Assembly: GCA_903837595.1 (NCBI GenBank)
Contig: CAILVI010000011.1
Span: forward strand, 1-44,178
From: an uncultured Thiodictyon sp.
GTDB taxonomy: Bacteria > Pseudomonadota > Gammaproteobacteria > Chromatiales > Chromatiaceae
Length of the DNA stretch: 44,178 bases
Direction: 5' to 3'
Shown here: positions 28,438 to 37,824 of the stretch, in pieces
Numbering within the stretch: the stretch's first letter is position 1
Layout: every line of letters begins with the position of its first letter
Program-made: the position numbers and the translations under genes
Notes under the pieces: model-generated
Told to the model about the DNA's origin: nothing
The model's database searches: none
Seen by the model: the letters and a program-made list of their open reading frames with translations, nothing else

Positions 28438-29358
28438 CTATTGACCTGCGCCTTTACTGCCCCGCCGCCGCTTGGCCTCGTTGGCGATACCCTGTATCAG
28501 AGTCAAGTGATTCTGGCTGGCCGGGTCAGCAGTCGCCGGCCGTTGACCGATGAACTCCCAATAACTGGCCAAGATGATCAGTCGGCGGAAATCCACTGGC
28601 ATGGGATCATCGTCAAACGCCTGTAGTGCCTCATCATAGCTCAGGCCCTGCTCGAAACAGTCCCGGGCATGCTGAACGTGGCCTTCCAGTTGAATTCGCT
28701 GGGCGCGCACGTCGGCCAGGGTGCCTGGCTCGCCATGTCCCGCCACATAGAGATCGGCTTCCAGGGCCTCAAGGGCGCGGTAGTTGGCGATGGTCTGGGT
28801 GACCCGGCCCTCGCCGGGCAGCGGCGGCATGCCGTTGACGAAGACATCGCCGCAAAAAACGATCTTTTCTGCGGGCAGATGCACCACCACGTCGGATTCG
28901 GAATGCCCTGGGCCCAATTCCAGCACGCGAACTTCACGCTCGCCCTGATAGATGCAGAGACTGCCGCTGAAGCTCATGGCCTGTGGGGTGTAGCAGCCGC
29001 CACCGAAGTCCACGTCGGGAAAATATTTGGCAAACAACGCCGTATGCTCGCTCTGGACCCTCTGGTTGGCCTGGGTTTGCGCGCGCCCCCGCTGGCTGCC
29101 GATCACCGTGGCCTGCGGGAACAGATGATTGGTATAGACGTGATCGGGGTGCTCATGGGTATTGATCAGGTAGCGGATCGGCTTGTCAGTCACCCGACTG
29201 TTTTCCGCCCGCAGGCGCTCGGTCATGGCGGCATTGGTCAGGCTATCGACCAGGATCACCTCCCGCTCGCCAATGATGACCCCGGCGCTGCTGTACCAGA
29301 CCAGCGGCGGCTGCAGAAAGACGTAGACGTCTTGCGCCAGTTTCCGCAGTTCAGCCAT
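28438..29358 (-). CDS. MBL-fold metallo-hydrolase
   Basis: A 306-residue metallo-beta-lactamase-fold hydrolase, possibly cytosolic since no signal peptide is seen. The metal site HxHxDH reads NTHEHPDHVY, with the second histidine in LGPGHSESDVVVHLP, the bridging aspartate in VFCGDVFVNGM and the last histidine in YVAGHGEPGTL. The substrate cannot be deduced; sequences like this are annotated broadly as MBL-fold or cyclase-like hydrolases. Its start at 29358 overlaps the end of the upstream lipocalin-like gene by 8 bp, so the two are co-transcribed and likely act together on a small molecule. Confidence 0.88.
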   Translation of the reverse strand: MAELRKLAQDVYVFLQPPLVWYSSAGVIIGEREVILVDSLTNAAMTERLRAENSRVTDKPIRYLINTHEHPDHVYTNHLFPQATVIGSQRGRAQTQANQRVQSEHTALFAKYFPDVDFGGGCYTPQAMSFSGSLCIYQGEREVRVLELGPGHSESDVVVHLPAEKIVFCGDVFVNGMPPLPGEGRVTQTIANYRALEALEADLYVAGHGEPGTLADVRAQRIQLEGHVQHARDCFEQGLSYDEALQAFDDDPMPVDFRRLIILASYWEFIGQRPATADPASQNHLTLIQGIANEAKRRRGSKGAGQ

Positions 29359-29782
29359 GGCGGACCGCCCGCTCCCAGGTCAGCCGCTGGGTACTGGTCC
29401 CAATGATCAGACGGCCGTGTTCAAACCTGAATGGCCGGGGCTGTTCCGAACCCGTCCAACTGGGGATCAGCCCCGCCTTGACATGATGCGTCACCGTATT
29501 GCCCACCACGGTATAGGTGCCGCAATAGGAGAGATAGGTGCTGTAGGCCCGTGCCCGATCCGCATCGGCAAGGGTTTGGGCTGAGGCGATTTCCAGCGGG
29601 AAGTGCGGATCACTCTGGCGGCGATCGGGGTCCATGATCTCGGCGGCCATGTAACCATCGGCCGTATAGATCAGGTACCCGATGACCTCCTTGCCGTAGA
29701 GGTAGTCAATGGAACCATCGGGCTGCGTGACTTCCCAGGAAATCAGCTTCCAGGTACCAACAAAAGGATTCGCGTCTGCCAT
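29351..29782 (-). CDS. Lipocalin-like domain protein (Lipocalin_5 type)
   Basis: A 143-residue protein with the lipocalin-like signature NPFVGTWKLISWEVTQPDGS, then GKEVIGYLIYTADGYMAAEI and YCGTYTVVGNTVTHHV. This is the beta-barrel pattern of the Lipocalin_5 family, whose members probably bind small hydrophobic ligands. No signal peptide is present. The gene overlaps the following MBL-fold hydrolase gene by 8 bp, which suggests a functional pair of ligand binder and hydrolase. The true ligand is unknown. Confidence 0.85.
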   Translation of the reverse strand: MADANPFVGTWKLISWEVTQPDGSIDYLYGKEVIGYLIYTADGYMAAEIMDPDRRQSDPHFPLEIASAQTLADADRARAYSTYLSYCGTYTVVGNTVTHHVKAGLIPSWTGSEQPRPFRFEHGRLIIGTSTQRLTWERAVRHG

Positions 29783-30038
29783 TTTGCCCCCTGAAACACG
29801 CCAGCATGAGTGTTGATGGGAGTCTATATTTGGCAGCGGATCGGCACAAGGGCACGCGGGAATGGCCGCGTGGCGCGGTGACCGCGGTTGGGAGGCTGGT
29901 CAGGACGGCGATCCGGAGCATCCCTGCCGGCCCCGAACGACAGCGGCCCTCGCGGGCGCGTTGACTTCACCGCCGCGGCACCGGCAAGCTTGCAGTCCCC
30001 GGTGACCCATGCCACCCAAGGCCCGAGGCCAGCACGCT

Positions 30039-32057
30039 ATGACCGATATTCTGCTCGAGGTCCAAGGTCTCACCACCCGGATCGGGACCGCCGTCGACGC
30101 CCCGCCGGCGCTGGTGGTCGACGGCCTGGACCTGACACTCTACCGCGGTGAGACCTTTGCCCTGCTCGGCGAGTCCGGTTGCGGCAAGTCCATGACCGCG
30201 CTGTCGCTGATGCGCCTGCTGCCGCCCGGCGGGCGGATAGCCGCCGGCAGCGTGCGGCTCTCCGACATCGACCTGCTGCGCCTGACCGAGTCGCAGATGC
30301 GCGGCTGGCGCGGCGGGCGCATGGCGATGATCTTCCAGGAGCCCCAGACCTCGCTCAATCCGGTGCTGACCGTGGGCGAGCAGATCGGTGAGGCGGTGCG
30401 CACCCACGATGGCCACCCGCGCCGACTGGTGGAGGACCGGGTGCTGGAACTGCTGGACTCCGTGGGTATTCCGGACCCGGTGCGGCGTCTGCACGAGTAC
30501 CCGCATCAACTCTCCGGCGGCATGAAGCAGCGGGTGATGATCGCCATGGCCCTGGCCGGGGACCCGGAACTGCTGATTGCCGACGAGCCCACCACCGCAC
30601 TCGATGTCACCATCCAGGCTCAGGTATTGCGGCTGCTCAAAGACCTGCAACGCACCACCGACATGGCGGTGCTGCTGATCACCCATGACCTGGGGGTGGT
30701 GGCCGAGACGGCCGAGCGGCTGGCGGTGATGTATGCCGGTGAGATCGTGGAGACGGCGAGTGTCGCCGAGTTCTTCGCCGCCCCCTCCCACCCCTACAGT
30801 CGCCGGCTGATGGAGAGCCTGCCGGGGGCGGACAAGCGGGCCGGGCGGCTCGCGGTGATCCCCGGGCGGGTGCCGCCGCTTGACCAGCCCTTCGTCGGGT
30901 GTCGGTTTGCCCCGCGCTGTAACGAGGTGCTGGCGGTGTGCCACACCGACACCCCCGCGTGGACCGACCTGGCGGCCGGGCGCGGGGTGCGCTGCCACCT
31001 CTGGAGCGAGGGCGTCCCGCCCGCGCTTGCATCCACCCGGCCGATTCATCCCGAAGTACCACCGCCACCGACCAGCCCAGCGACCGTCGCCGACCTGCTG
31101 AAGGTCGAGGACCTGGCCGTCCACTTCCCCATCCAGCGCGGCGTCTTCCGCCGGGTGGTCGGCCAGGTGCGCGCCGTGGACGGGGTCTCCCTGAATCTTC
31201 CCGCCGGCCGCACCCTGGCCCTGGTGGGCGAGTCCGGCTGTGGCAAGACCACGGTCGGCAAAGGCATTCTCCAGCTCATTCCCCCCACCGGCGGTTCGGT
31301 GCGCTATCTGGATCGGGAGCTGCGGGGACTGGGGCACCGGCGGATGCGGCCCTTCAGGAAGGACCTGCAGATCATCTTCCAGGACCCCTTCGCCTCCATG
31401 AACCCGCGCATGCTGGTCGGCGACATCATCGGCGAGGGGTTGCAGGCGTTGCGCATCGCGCGCACCCGCGTCGGGCGCCTGGCGCGCGTGGCCGAGTTGT
31501 TGGACCTGGTCGGCATGAGCCCGGAGGCGGCCGAGCGCTACCCGCACGAGTTCTCCGGTGGCCAGCGCCAGCGCCTGTGCATCGCCCGCGCGCTCGCGGT
31601 GGAGCCCAAGCTGATCGTTTGCGACGAACCGACCAGCGCGCTCGATGTCTCGGTCCAGGCACAGATCCTCAACCTGCTGAAGGACCTGCAAGACCGTCTG
31701 GGGCTTGCCTATCTCTTCATCACCCACAACATCTCGGTGGTGGCCTACCTGGCCCACGAGGTGGCGGTGATGTATCTGGGGCGGGTGGTCGAGCGGGGGC
31801 CGGTGGATCAGGTGCTGGACGACCCCCGTCACCCCTACACCCGGGCACTCCTGTCCGCGGTGCCGGTGGTGGACCCGGCCAACCGGCGCCAGATCATCCG
31901 CCTGGAAGGGGACATGCCCTCGCCGGCGAACCCGCCCAGCGGTTGTTACTTCCATCCGCGGTGTCCGGAGGCGATCGAGGCGTGCAGTCGGGACTATCCG
32001 GGGGAGACCCGGCTGGGGGATGGGCGGGTGGTGCATTGTATCCGGGTGGGTGATTAG
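30039..32057 (+). CDS. Peptide-type ABC transporter ATPase with two fused nucleotide-binding domains (YejF/DppDF-like)
   Basis: A 672-residue fused double ATPase that would energise a di/oligopeptide-type importer. Domain 1 has Walker [11 protein letters not shown], signature LSGGMKQR and Walker [15 protein letters not shown]. Domain 2 has [18 protein letters not shown] and [14 protein letters not shown]. Each domain is followed by the oligopeptide-ATPase C-terminal cysteine region ([14 protein letters not shown] and [14 protein letters not shown]), which in some homologues binds an iron-sulfur cluster. I place the start at the ATG at 30039, with GAGG upstream; the frame begins at 30009 without a ribosome site. 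No permease or solute-binding protein gene is adjacent, so partners must be elsewhere. Confidence 0.9.
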   Translation: MTDILLEVQGLTTRIGTAVDAPPALVVDGLDLTLYRGETFALLGESGCGKSMTALSLMRLLPPGGRIAAGSVRLSDIDLLRLTESQMRGWRGGRMAMIFQEPQTSLNPVLTVGEQIGEAVRTHDGHPRRLVEDRVLELLDSVGIPDPVRRLHEYPHQLSGGMKQRVMIAMALAGDPELLIADEPTTALDVTIQAQVLRLLKDLQRTTDMAVLLITHDLGVVAETAERLAVMYAGEIVETASVAEFFAAPSHPYSRRLMESLPGADKRAGRLAVIPGRVPPLDQPFVGCRFAPRCNEVLAVCHTDTPAWTDLAAGRGVRCHLWSEGVPPALASTRPIHPEVPPPPTSPATVADLLKVEDLAVHFPIQRGVFRRVVGQVRAVDGVSLNLPAGRTLALVGESGCGKTTVGKGILQLIPPTGGSVRYLDRELRGLGHRRMRPFRKDLQIIFQDPFASMNPRMLVGDIIGEGLQALRIARTRVGRLARVAELLDLVGMSPEAAERYPHEFSGGQRQRLCIARALAVEPKLIVCDEPTSALDVSVQAQILNLLKDLQDRLGLAYLFITHNISVVAYLAHEVAVMYLGRVVERGPVDQVLDDPRHPYTRALLSAVPVVDPANRRQIIRLEGDMPSPANPPSGCYFHPRCPEAIEACSRDYPGETRLGDGRVVHCIRVGD

Positions 32058-32096
32058 GACGGCATCCCGCCTCACGCTCGACGGAGGTATGCGGCA

Positions 32097-32291
32097 ATGA
32101 TGCAGTACGAGCTGATCAGTGAGAAAGAACGGTTGCGGCAGGCGGTCCAATGGCTGTCGGACACCAGCAATCATTCCGCCCGGGGCGTGGAAGAGGCGTG
32201 TCAGCGATTCGACCTCTCGCCTCTGGATGAGGAGTTCCTGCTGCGTTACTTTGTACAAAAGGCACAGGTTCGGTCCACGCCGCCGGAATAA
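32097..32291 (+). CDS. Small hypothetical protein
   Basis: A 64-residue acidic, probably helical protein that I do not recognise (MMQYELISEKERLRQAVQWL...LRYFVQKAQVRS). A good GGAGG ribosome site at 32083-32087 with normal spacing to the ATG at 32097 supports translation. It lies 39 bp after the double-ATPase ABC gene, so it may be co-transcribed. It has no signal peptide, membrane segment or cysteine motif. Confidence 0.6.
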   Translation: MMQYELISEKERLRQAVQWLSDTSNHSARGVEEACQRFDLSPLDEEFLLRYFVQKAQVRSTPPE

Positions 32292-32596
32292 ACGGTACTA
32301 CGTTGCGTGCGTGCCGCGGTCCGTGCCCGTTGAGTTCGGCGCGGCACTCGCAGGCGCGGGTCCGGTGCGGACACTGTGATCCCCACTACAAGCAATGATG
32401 ACATCACCGTCATACTGCCGGATGGGCCACAACTATAATACCTCATGCTCGGCAATGCGCCGGTCGTGCCAAGCCGGTATGTGAAAATGAACCGGGACCT
32501 CATGATGGCCGTCGCGTTGGTTGCACTGTGTCTTTACCCGTGCGACACTCTTGGGCAGCCCCTCTCGTCCCTGATCGACCTGTGAGTCCTGCCGCC
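32292..32596 (+). other. 305-bp stretch ahead of the glycosyltransferase pseudogene
   Basis: No gene I can name. A TATAAT at 32434-32439 is a possible -10 box but lacks a good -35 partner. A 46-codon frame at 32445-32585 (signal-like MNRDLMMAVALVALCLYPC inside it) ends with its TGA overlapping an in-frame GTG at 32582 of the next gene. I regard it as unproven. Confidence 0.3.
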
Positions 32597-34093
32597 ATGC
32601 CGCGTCCCCCATTCTCACCGACTCGCATTCTGTTTCTGGTGTTGATGGCTTTTTGTGGATTGGCTGTTTTTTTTCCTGAGATAGCGATCTTTTCGTTTCG
32701 CGAGGAAATCTAGCATTCTCTCAACCCTGACGCGATTTTTCAATTTGCCCGGCTGCTGCTTGGGCTTGGCGCAATCGCATCTGCGGCTATCTTTTTCTTA
32801 TGGGATTGGTTTCGCGCGTCTGCATTTTCTATTGTTAATGGGATTGCGTGCATTTCCAGTCAGCGCTTTTGGATTCTGGTTTTTGTATTGGCCGCTCTGC
32901 TCCGGTTTATCGTTTTTCTTGAGTTGCCTTACAACCCGGTCATGGACGCGAGATGGTACCATGCTGTCGCCGTGAGCCTGGCGGCGGGACACGGGTTTTC
33001 TTTTATTGGTGACTTAACGGCGTATCGTCCGCCCGGATATCCTTTTCTCTTGTCTTTGACTTATAGGCTGCTGGGGTCCAATTTTTATTGGGCCTGGATA
33101 TGGGGGGGCGTATCGACTGCGATAGTCATCCTGACTACATATTACATTGCGCAACGACAGTATGGAGCAGTCGTTGCAAGATTGGCAACGATCGCGATTG
33201 CCGTCTATCCCGCGCTGGTATTGCAAACAGGGCAGGCGATGAGCGATCTTGCTTTCTTGGCGGGACTGCTGCTGCTCGTCTCTTTTATCCTGTCAAGTTT
33301 CCCGCCTCGCCTCTTGCATGTTGCCATCATTGGCATAGCCCTCGGTTTGTTGACGCTAACGCGCGGCGTGGCAATTGCTCTGGTTGGTATTGTTCCCGTA
33401 ATTTGGCTGATCCAGCGCATGGAGATTAAGCGGCTGGTCACCGCGTCTGTGGTACTTGGGCTGATTTTCGTGATTAGCCTCACGCCATGGATGTTAAGAA
33501 ATTATTCCGTCTTTGGGCGATTTACTTTGGGAACAAATACGGGCATCAATGCGTATATCGGCAATAATCCGCGCGCCACCGGAGGATATGATCTCGATGC
33601 TCCACGGTTAGCGCGGGAAAGACACTTGAACGAATCGGAGTTAGATCAGGTGCTATTGCGAGAGGTGGTGGCATTTGTTTCTACTCACCCGGTTGATGCG
33701 TTCTTGCTTCTTCCCGGCAAGTTTGCCAATTTGTATCTATTGGAAACGAGCGCGGCGACGTCTTTTTTTCAGGGCCAAAGGACATATTCTTCTTTGAAGA
33801 AATATACCTTGTATGGGGTTACGCAGTTTTGTTATTTGGCCTTATTGATTCTATTCTGTTTTCGGGTGCTCGATTTATTTACTGCAACGAATCGTCCGCA
33901 AGGCATTCAATGGGTTGGCTGGATATTGGTTTCTTATTTTACGTTTCTCGCCCTTATCTTTTTTGGCACGGACCGTTTTCGGTTGCCGATTTTGCCTTGG
34001 ATGCTGATTGAAAGCAGTGTGTTCTTATTTCGAACGGTCGCGCGATCTGGTATAGCTAAGGGGGTTCCAGAAGGCACGGAAAAAGCGGGCTAG
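32597..34093 (+). pseudogene. GT39/PMT-like membrane glycosyltransferase gene interrupted by one in-frame TAG
   Basis: An AT-rich gene for a polytopic dolichyl/undecaprenyl-phosphate-mannose-type glycosyltransferase. One phase runs from an ATG at 32597 (or the GTG at 32582) through the first membrane segment (ILFLVLMAFCGLAVFF) to a TAG at 32711-32713. It continues in the same phase with HSLNPDAIFQFARLLLGLGA to a TAG at 34091. The two parts join to 498 codons, a normal family size. Typical features are DARWYH and AYRPPGYPFLL in the first periplasmic loop, about ten hydrophobic segments, and LTLTRGVAIALVGIVPV. Only weak starts (TTG 32888) lie after the stop. The base composition differs from all neighbours, suggesting horizontal transfer. 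It is a pseudogene unless the stop is a sequencing error. Confidence 0.75.
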
Positions 34094-34193
34094 GGCATCT
34101 GGCACTCAGCTATTTTTGCCCGGCCGAGGATACCAGACCTGAAGCGCCGGCCGTCAGCCGGTGCGGGCGCCGTGATCATGGCCACTGCTTGGG

Positions 34194-35348
34194 TCAGGCC
34201 CAGGGGCGCCCGGCGGCCTCCCGCACCACCCGATGGACATAGGCGAGCTTAGCGATGGCCGCTTGCGGCAGGACGAATGGATAGAGGTCCTGCATGCCCA
34301 TGCTGCGGTTGAGGTTATTGACGGCAAACGTCAACGGCAGCCAATTGTCTATGATGAGCGCAAAGGCGGGGATGGTGTAGGGGTCGAATTCGGGGTCGGC
34401 GCTGCGGCAGCCGCCGTCCGGCAGATACCACTCCACCTCGATACCGAAGTGCGCCGCGGTCTCCAGGGTGTCCGCGATATGCAGATAGTGCGCCCAGGTC
34501 TCGGCCCAGTCCTCCCAGGGGTGGCTGCTGGCATAGATGCTGATGGTGCGGTCTTGCCAATCAGCCGGCGGCCCGTGGCGATAATGCGCCTCCAGTGCTT
34601 CGCCATAGTCCTTGCGCTCATCGCCGAACCGGGCGCGAAAGCCCTCGATACGTCCGCCATCCAGGATCAGCATGTCCCAGTAGTAATGGCCGATCTCGTG
34701 GCGGAAGTGACCGACCAGGGTGCGGTAGGTCTCATTCAGGTCCACCCGAATACGCTCCTGATGGGCCGAATCGGCCTCGTCGATATTGAGCGTAATGAGT
34801 CCGTTGGCATGACCGGTCAGCACCGGTCGATCCGGCGGGGCCTCCCGGGCAGAGAGGAAATCGAAGGCCAGGCCGTGCTCGGGGTCCTCCTCGCGGCTGC
34901 GCACCGGCAGCCCGAGCCGCAGCAATCCATACACCAGCCGCCGCTTGCCACGCTCGATGCGGTACCACTTCTGCGGGTTGCCCGGCTGACCCAGGTTGGG
35001 AATGGTGCGGTTGGGACGGCAGGCGATGCACAGGTCCTCGTCCGACTCCGCCGGCACCATCCAATTGCAGACGTTGTGCTCGGCATAATTGCCGCACTTG
35101 CGGTAGCGCCGGCCTTCGATGTCTCCCGGTGGCGGCTCCGGCCGCCGGCTGAGGAACCGCGCCAATGGGCCGGGGCGGTGCAGCGCCGAACTGGGGGCGG
35201 CCGCCGTCCAGCAACCATCCGCGTCTTCTTGCAGGGCCACCAGCCGCAAGGCATCCGGCAGAAAGCCAAGGGTGGCGCCGCACTGGTTGCAGCGCCAGTT
35301 CTCGAAATAGACGGCCTGGCCGCAGGCCTGACAGGCGAAGGTGCGCAT
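34194..35348 (-). CDS. Zinc-ribbon putative metallopeptidase (Peptidase_Mx-like)
   Basis: A 384-residue cytosolic protein. The N-terminus holds a zinc ribbon (CQACGQAVYFENWRCNQCG, residues ~6-24) and more cysteine pairs (CGNYAEHNVCNW, CIAC). The C-terminal two thirds is the putative zinc metallopeptidase domain, with the motif HFRHEIGHYYWDML (HExxH type) and AFALIIDNWLPLTFAVNNLN near the end. These match the family of putative zinc-binding metallopeptidases, whose substrates are unknown. The open frame extends to 35582, but MRTFACQACG at 35348 is the natural start. It is divergent from the recQ fragment. Confidence 0.87.
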   Translation of the reverse strand: MRTFACQACGQAVYFENWRCNQCGATLGFLPDALRLVALQEDADGCWTAAAPSSALHRPGPLARFLSRRPEPPPGDIEGRRYRKCGNYAEHNVCNWMVPAESDEDLCIACRPNRTIPNLGQPGNPQKWYRIERGKRRLVYGLLRLGLPVRSREEDPEHGLAFDFLSAREAPPDRPVLTGHANGLITLNIDEADSAHQERIRVDLNETYRTLVGHFRHEIGHYYWDMLILDGGRIEGFRARFGDERKDYGEALEAHYRHGPPADWQDRTISIYASSHPWEDWAETWAHYLHIADTLETAAHFGIEVEWYLPDGGCRSADPEFDPYTIPAFALIIDNWLPLTFAVNNLNRSMGMQDLYPFVLPQAAIAKLAYVHRVVREAAGRPWA

Positions 35349-35485
35349 GGGGGGGAGGGCTCGGGGGTTGAGGCGCAGGTGATGGGCGGGGGGCAGACGC
35401 CTATCGGCCCCTCCGTGCAATTTCGGTATGATCGTTCGCTGTCGGTTGATCAGGTTTTTACGACACAGCGAGCAGGATTGCCAGC

Positions 35486-35677
35486 ATGATTTACAACGCC
35501 CAGCGCGCACTTGAACTGCTTCGGGTCGGTTCCGGCATCCCCGCCGGCCCGGTCTTGCTCGTCGACGACATGTTGGACTCACGCTGGACCTTCACTGTGC
35601 CGGCCTGGCTGCTGCGTCAACACGGCAGCGGCCCGGTGTGGCCGCTGGCCCTGGCGCTAACCGGACACGACCAATGA
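35486..35677 (+). pseudogene. C-terminal phosphoribosyltransferase-like fragment of a RecQ-family helicase
   Basis: A 63-residue frame with the PRPP-binding-type motif [18 protein letters not shown] and [13 protein letters not shown]. This is the end of the phosphoribosyltransferase-like domain fused to the C-terminus of some RecQ helicases encoded next to dprA. Everything upstream, including the helicase domains, is missing: the frame closes within 40 bp and the divergent metallopeptidase gene is 137 bp away. Its TGA overlaps the ATG of the dprA gene (ATGA), preserving the original operon junction. It may still be translated as a small protein, but I read it as the remnant of a deleted gene. 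Confidence 0.65.
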
Positions 35678-36624
35678 ACCATCCACTCTCGCCCAACACC
35701 CAAGCCATCCTGCTCCTGACCGCGCCGCTCATCGTCGGGCGGGGCAAGGCTGCGGCCGACCTCCTGACCCCGGGGCAGTACAAACGGCTCGCCAAGTATC
35801 TGCGCGAGCATGACCGCCAGCCCTCGGATCTCCTCGGCCCGGACGCTGACATCCTGTGCGCGGCTTTGAGCGACGCCAGCCCCCATCAACTCGACCGCGA
35901 CCGACTGCGCGCTTTGCTCGATCGCGGCTTCCAGTTGAGCCAGGCGATCGAACGCTGGCACGCGCGCGCCATCTGGGTGGTCAGCCGTACCGATGCCGCC
36001 TACCCCCGGCGGCTCAAATCGCGGCTGAAGGACGACGCCCCCGCGATCCTCTATGGCTGCGGGGACGCGCGCGTGCTCGACACCGGCGGGCTCGCCTTGG
36101 TCGGTTCCCGCCATGTCGATGAGGCACTGATCCAATACACCGAAGCCGTCGGCCAGCTCGCCGCCAAGGTCGGACGCACACTGGTATCCGGCGCCGCCCG
36201 CGGGATCGACCAGGCCGCCATGCGCGGGGCGCTTGCGGCGGACGGACACGCCGCCGGCGTCCTGGCCGACAGCCTGGAGACCACCGCCCTCAACCGCGAG
36301 CACCGCAACCTCCTGCTGGAAGAGCGGCTGGTCCTGATCTCACCCGATGATCCCGCGGCCGGTTTCAACGTCGGCAACGCCATGCAGCGCAACAAGCTCA
36401 TCGATGCGCTGGCTGACGCCGCCCTGGTCGTCAGCTCAGACTACAAGAAGGGTGGCACCTGGGCTGGCGCCATCGAGCAATTGCGTATTAGCGGTACTCG
36501 GGATCGCCGTGGCGGCGATCGTGATTCTCTTCGTGGCGGTCATTGCGGGATTGGTCATCGAGCAGGAACTGATCAAATGTCCCCGATGCGGAAGTCGGCG
36601 GCACGAGTCCGTGCCAATCAATGA
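35674..36624 (+). pseudogene. DprA-like DNA-processing protein, 3' end replaced
   Basis: A DprA/Smf-family Rossmann-fold protein; the family loads RecA on single-stranded DNA in transformation, and RecQ-linked variants have no settled role. A winged or helical N-terminus (about residues 1-100) precedes the DprA fold: [51 protein letters not shown] and [19 protein letters not shown]. After EQL (about 36480) the sequence no longer resembles the family. The phase runs on with arginine/glycine-rich residues to 36624, while another phase at the same place encodes a membrane zinc-ribbon protein. The gene is therefore truncated at a recombination junction. The core is intact and may still be made. 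Confidence 0.75.
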
Positions 36625-36742
36625 GCCATACCCCGTCGAAAACGACGAAGGGCCGTCACTGCCGCCGACGCATGTTGCGGTGGGGGTACTCATTTGCTCA
36701 AAATGCCGGCATGTGCTGTGCCTTCAAGTGGTATCCCGCTGA
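36509..36742 (+). CDS. Small membrane-anchored zinc-ribbon protein, possibly 5'-truncated
   Basis: A 77-residue frame from a GTG at 36509: a hydrophobic segment ([19 protein letters not shown]) followed by two cysteine pairs ([12 protein letters not shown] and [10 protein letters not shown]), a zinc-ribbon pattern. The hydrophobic reading continues upstream ([11 protein letters not shown]) to the junction with dprA near 36481, so the original start may be lost. No ribosome site is evident. I do not recognise the family. It overlaps the aberrant tail of the dprA frame in another phase, which is the main evidence that the two sequences were joined by rearrangement. Confidence 0.45.
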   Translation: MAAIVILFVAVIAGLVIEQELIKCPRCGSRRHESVPINEPYPVENDEGPSLPPTHVAVGVLICSKCRHVLCLQVVSR

Positions 36743-36860
36743 TATTTCGGGGTGGACACGGGTGGCAGAAGTCATCGCATGTTTAGACCGAAACACCACG
36801 CCGAAATCGGCTCTCAGAGGTGGCTTCAAGCTCCACATGTTGTAAGCCGATAGCCGGGAA

Positions 36861-37796
36861 TCACCTGCCCCGGCATTGCGGCGACAAGGCAAGCAGTGCC
36901 CCCGCCTGCGCGCGGCAGTCGTCGGCCGCCTTCTGATCCAGGGCCGCGAGCCAGCGCTTCGGTATTGCGTCATGGCCATAGAGTGCGCCCGCGATCATGC
37001 CCAGGATGGCCCCGGTGGTGTCGGCATCACCGCCGCGATTCACCACGTCGATGAGTGCGGTCTCGAAACTGTCGGTGGCGAAGAGTGACTGGAAGACGGC
37101 CTTGAGCGTCTCCGCCAGGTATCCGCCCGGGTTCTCCATGCGCCGCCGGTCATAGCGGTATTGGGGCTCTTGCGCGACCAGGGCCTCGGCCAACTCCTTG
37201 AGGTCGCGCAGGGTGCCGCCGGTGAGCGCGGTCTGCACCATGCGGATGACGGTGAGGGTCCCGGCGTCTCCCAGCGCGTTGTGATGGGTGATGTGTGATT
37301 GTATACGGTTGGCCGTGGCGACTGCCTCAACCTCTGCGCCCAGGGTGCAGAGCGCGATCGGCAGCGAGCGCATGCAGGCGCCATTTCCGGCATCATAGCT
37401 GCTCTCCGGTACCTGGGTCTCGCCGGTCTGACGGAAATGGGCGATACCGCGCCGCACCGTATTGCCGATGTCCACCGGTTTGCTCTTCATCCAGGAACTG
37501 AAGGCAATGGCGATCGGTTCCGCCGCCACGGTGCGGGCACCCACGATGGCCTTGCCTAGGGCCAGGCTCATTTCGGTATCGTCGGTCACCTGGCCCTTAC
37601 GCAGCTTAAGCCAACCGCCGCCGATCAGTTCCCGATGGACGCCGTATTGCTCCAGGATTTCACGGGGGAGCAGGAACTCGACCGTCGCGCCCAGGGCGTC
37701 GCCGACGGCGAGCCCCAGGTAGGCGCCAGCCGCCCCCGCCTGCAGTCGGCTGGCGGGGGGTGCGGTCGATTCAGCGGTCAGGTCCAAGACGAGCAT
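36861..37796 (-). CDS. draG: ADP-ribosyl-[dinitrogen reductase] hydrolase (DraG)
   Basis: DraG removes the ADP-ribose that DraT places on nitrogenase reductase (NifH), restoring activity when nitrogen fixation is wanted. The 311-residue protein has the ADP-ribosylglycohydrolase signatures GLAVGDALGATVEF near the start, VTDDTEMSLALGKAIV (metal-binding acidic pair) and VVNRGGDADTTGAILGMIAGALYG near the end, with the second metal cluster. It closes the nifB operon, 28 bp after the 2Fe-2S ferredoxin gene, so it would be co-expressed with nif genes. No draT is present in the window. The position supports the nitrogenase-specific role over a general ADP-ribosylglycohydrolase. Confidence 0.9.
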   Translation of the reverse strand: MLVLDLTAESTAPPASRLQAGAAGAYLGLAVGDALGATVEFLLPREILEQYGVHRELIGGGWLKLRKGQVTDDTEMSLALGKAIVGARTVAAEPIAIAFSSWMKSKPVDIGNTVRRGIAHFRQTGETQVPESSYDAGNGACMRSLPIALCTLGAEVEAVATANRIQSHITHHNALGDAGTLTVIRMVQTALTGGTLRDLKELAEALVAQEPQYRYDRRRMENPGGYLAETLKAVFQSLFATDSFETALIDVVNRGGDADTTGAILGMIAGALYGHDAIPKRWLAALDQKAADDCRAQAGALLALSPQCRGR

Positions 37797-37824
37797 GGAG
37801 TCTCAATCGCTACCCGGGCAGGAC

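Noticed and set aside
20823-32713. Reassigned TAG/TAA codons (recoding or readthrough) to explain in-frame stops in the vWA and glycosyltransferase genes
   Set aside because: Intact genes here end normally at TAA (epimerase, TatD) or TAG (ABC ATPase), and no recoding element is evident. Ordinary decay or sequence error is simpler.
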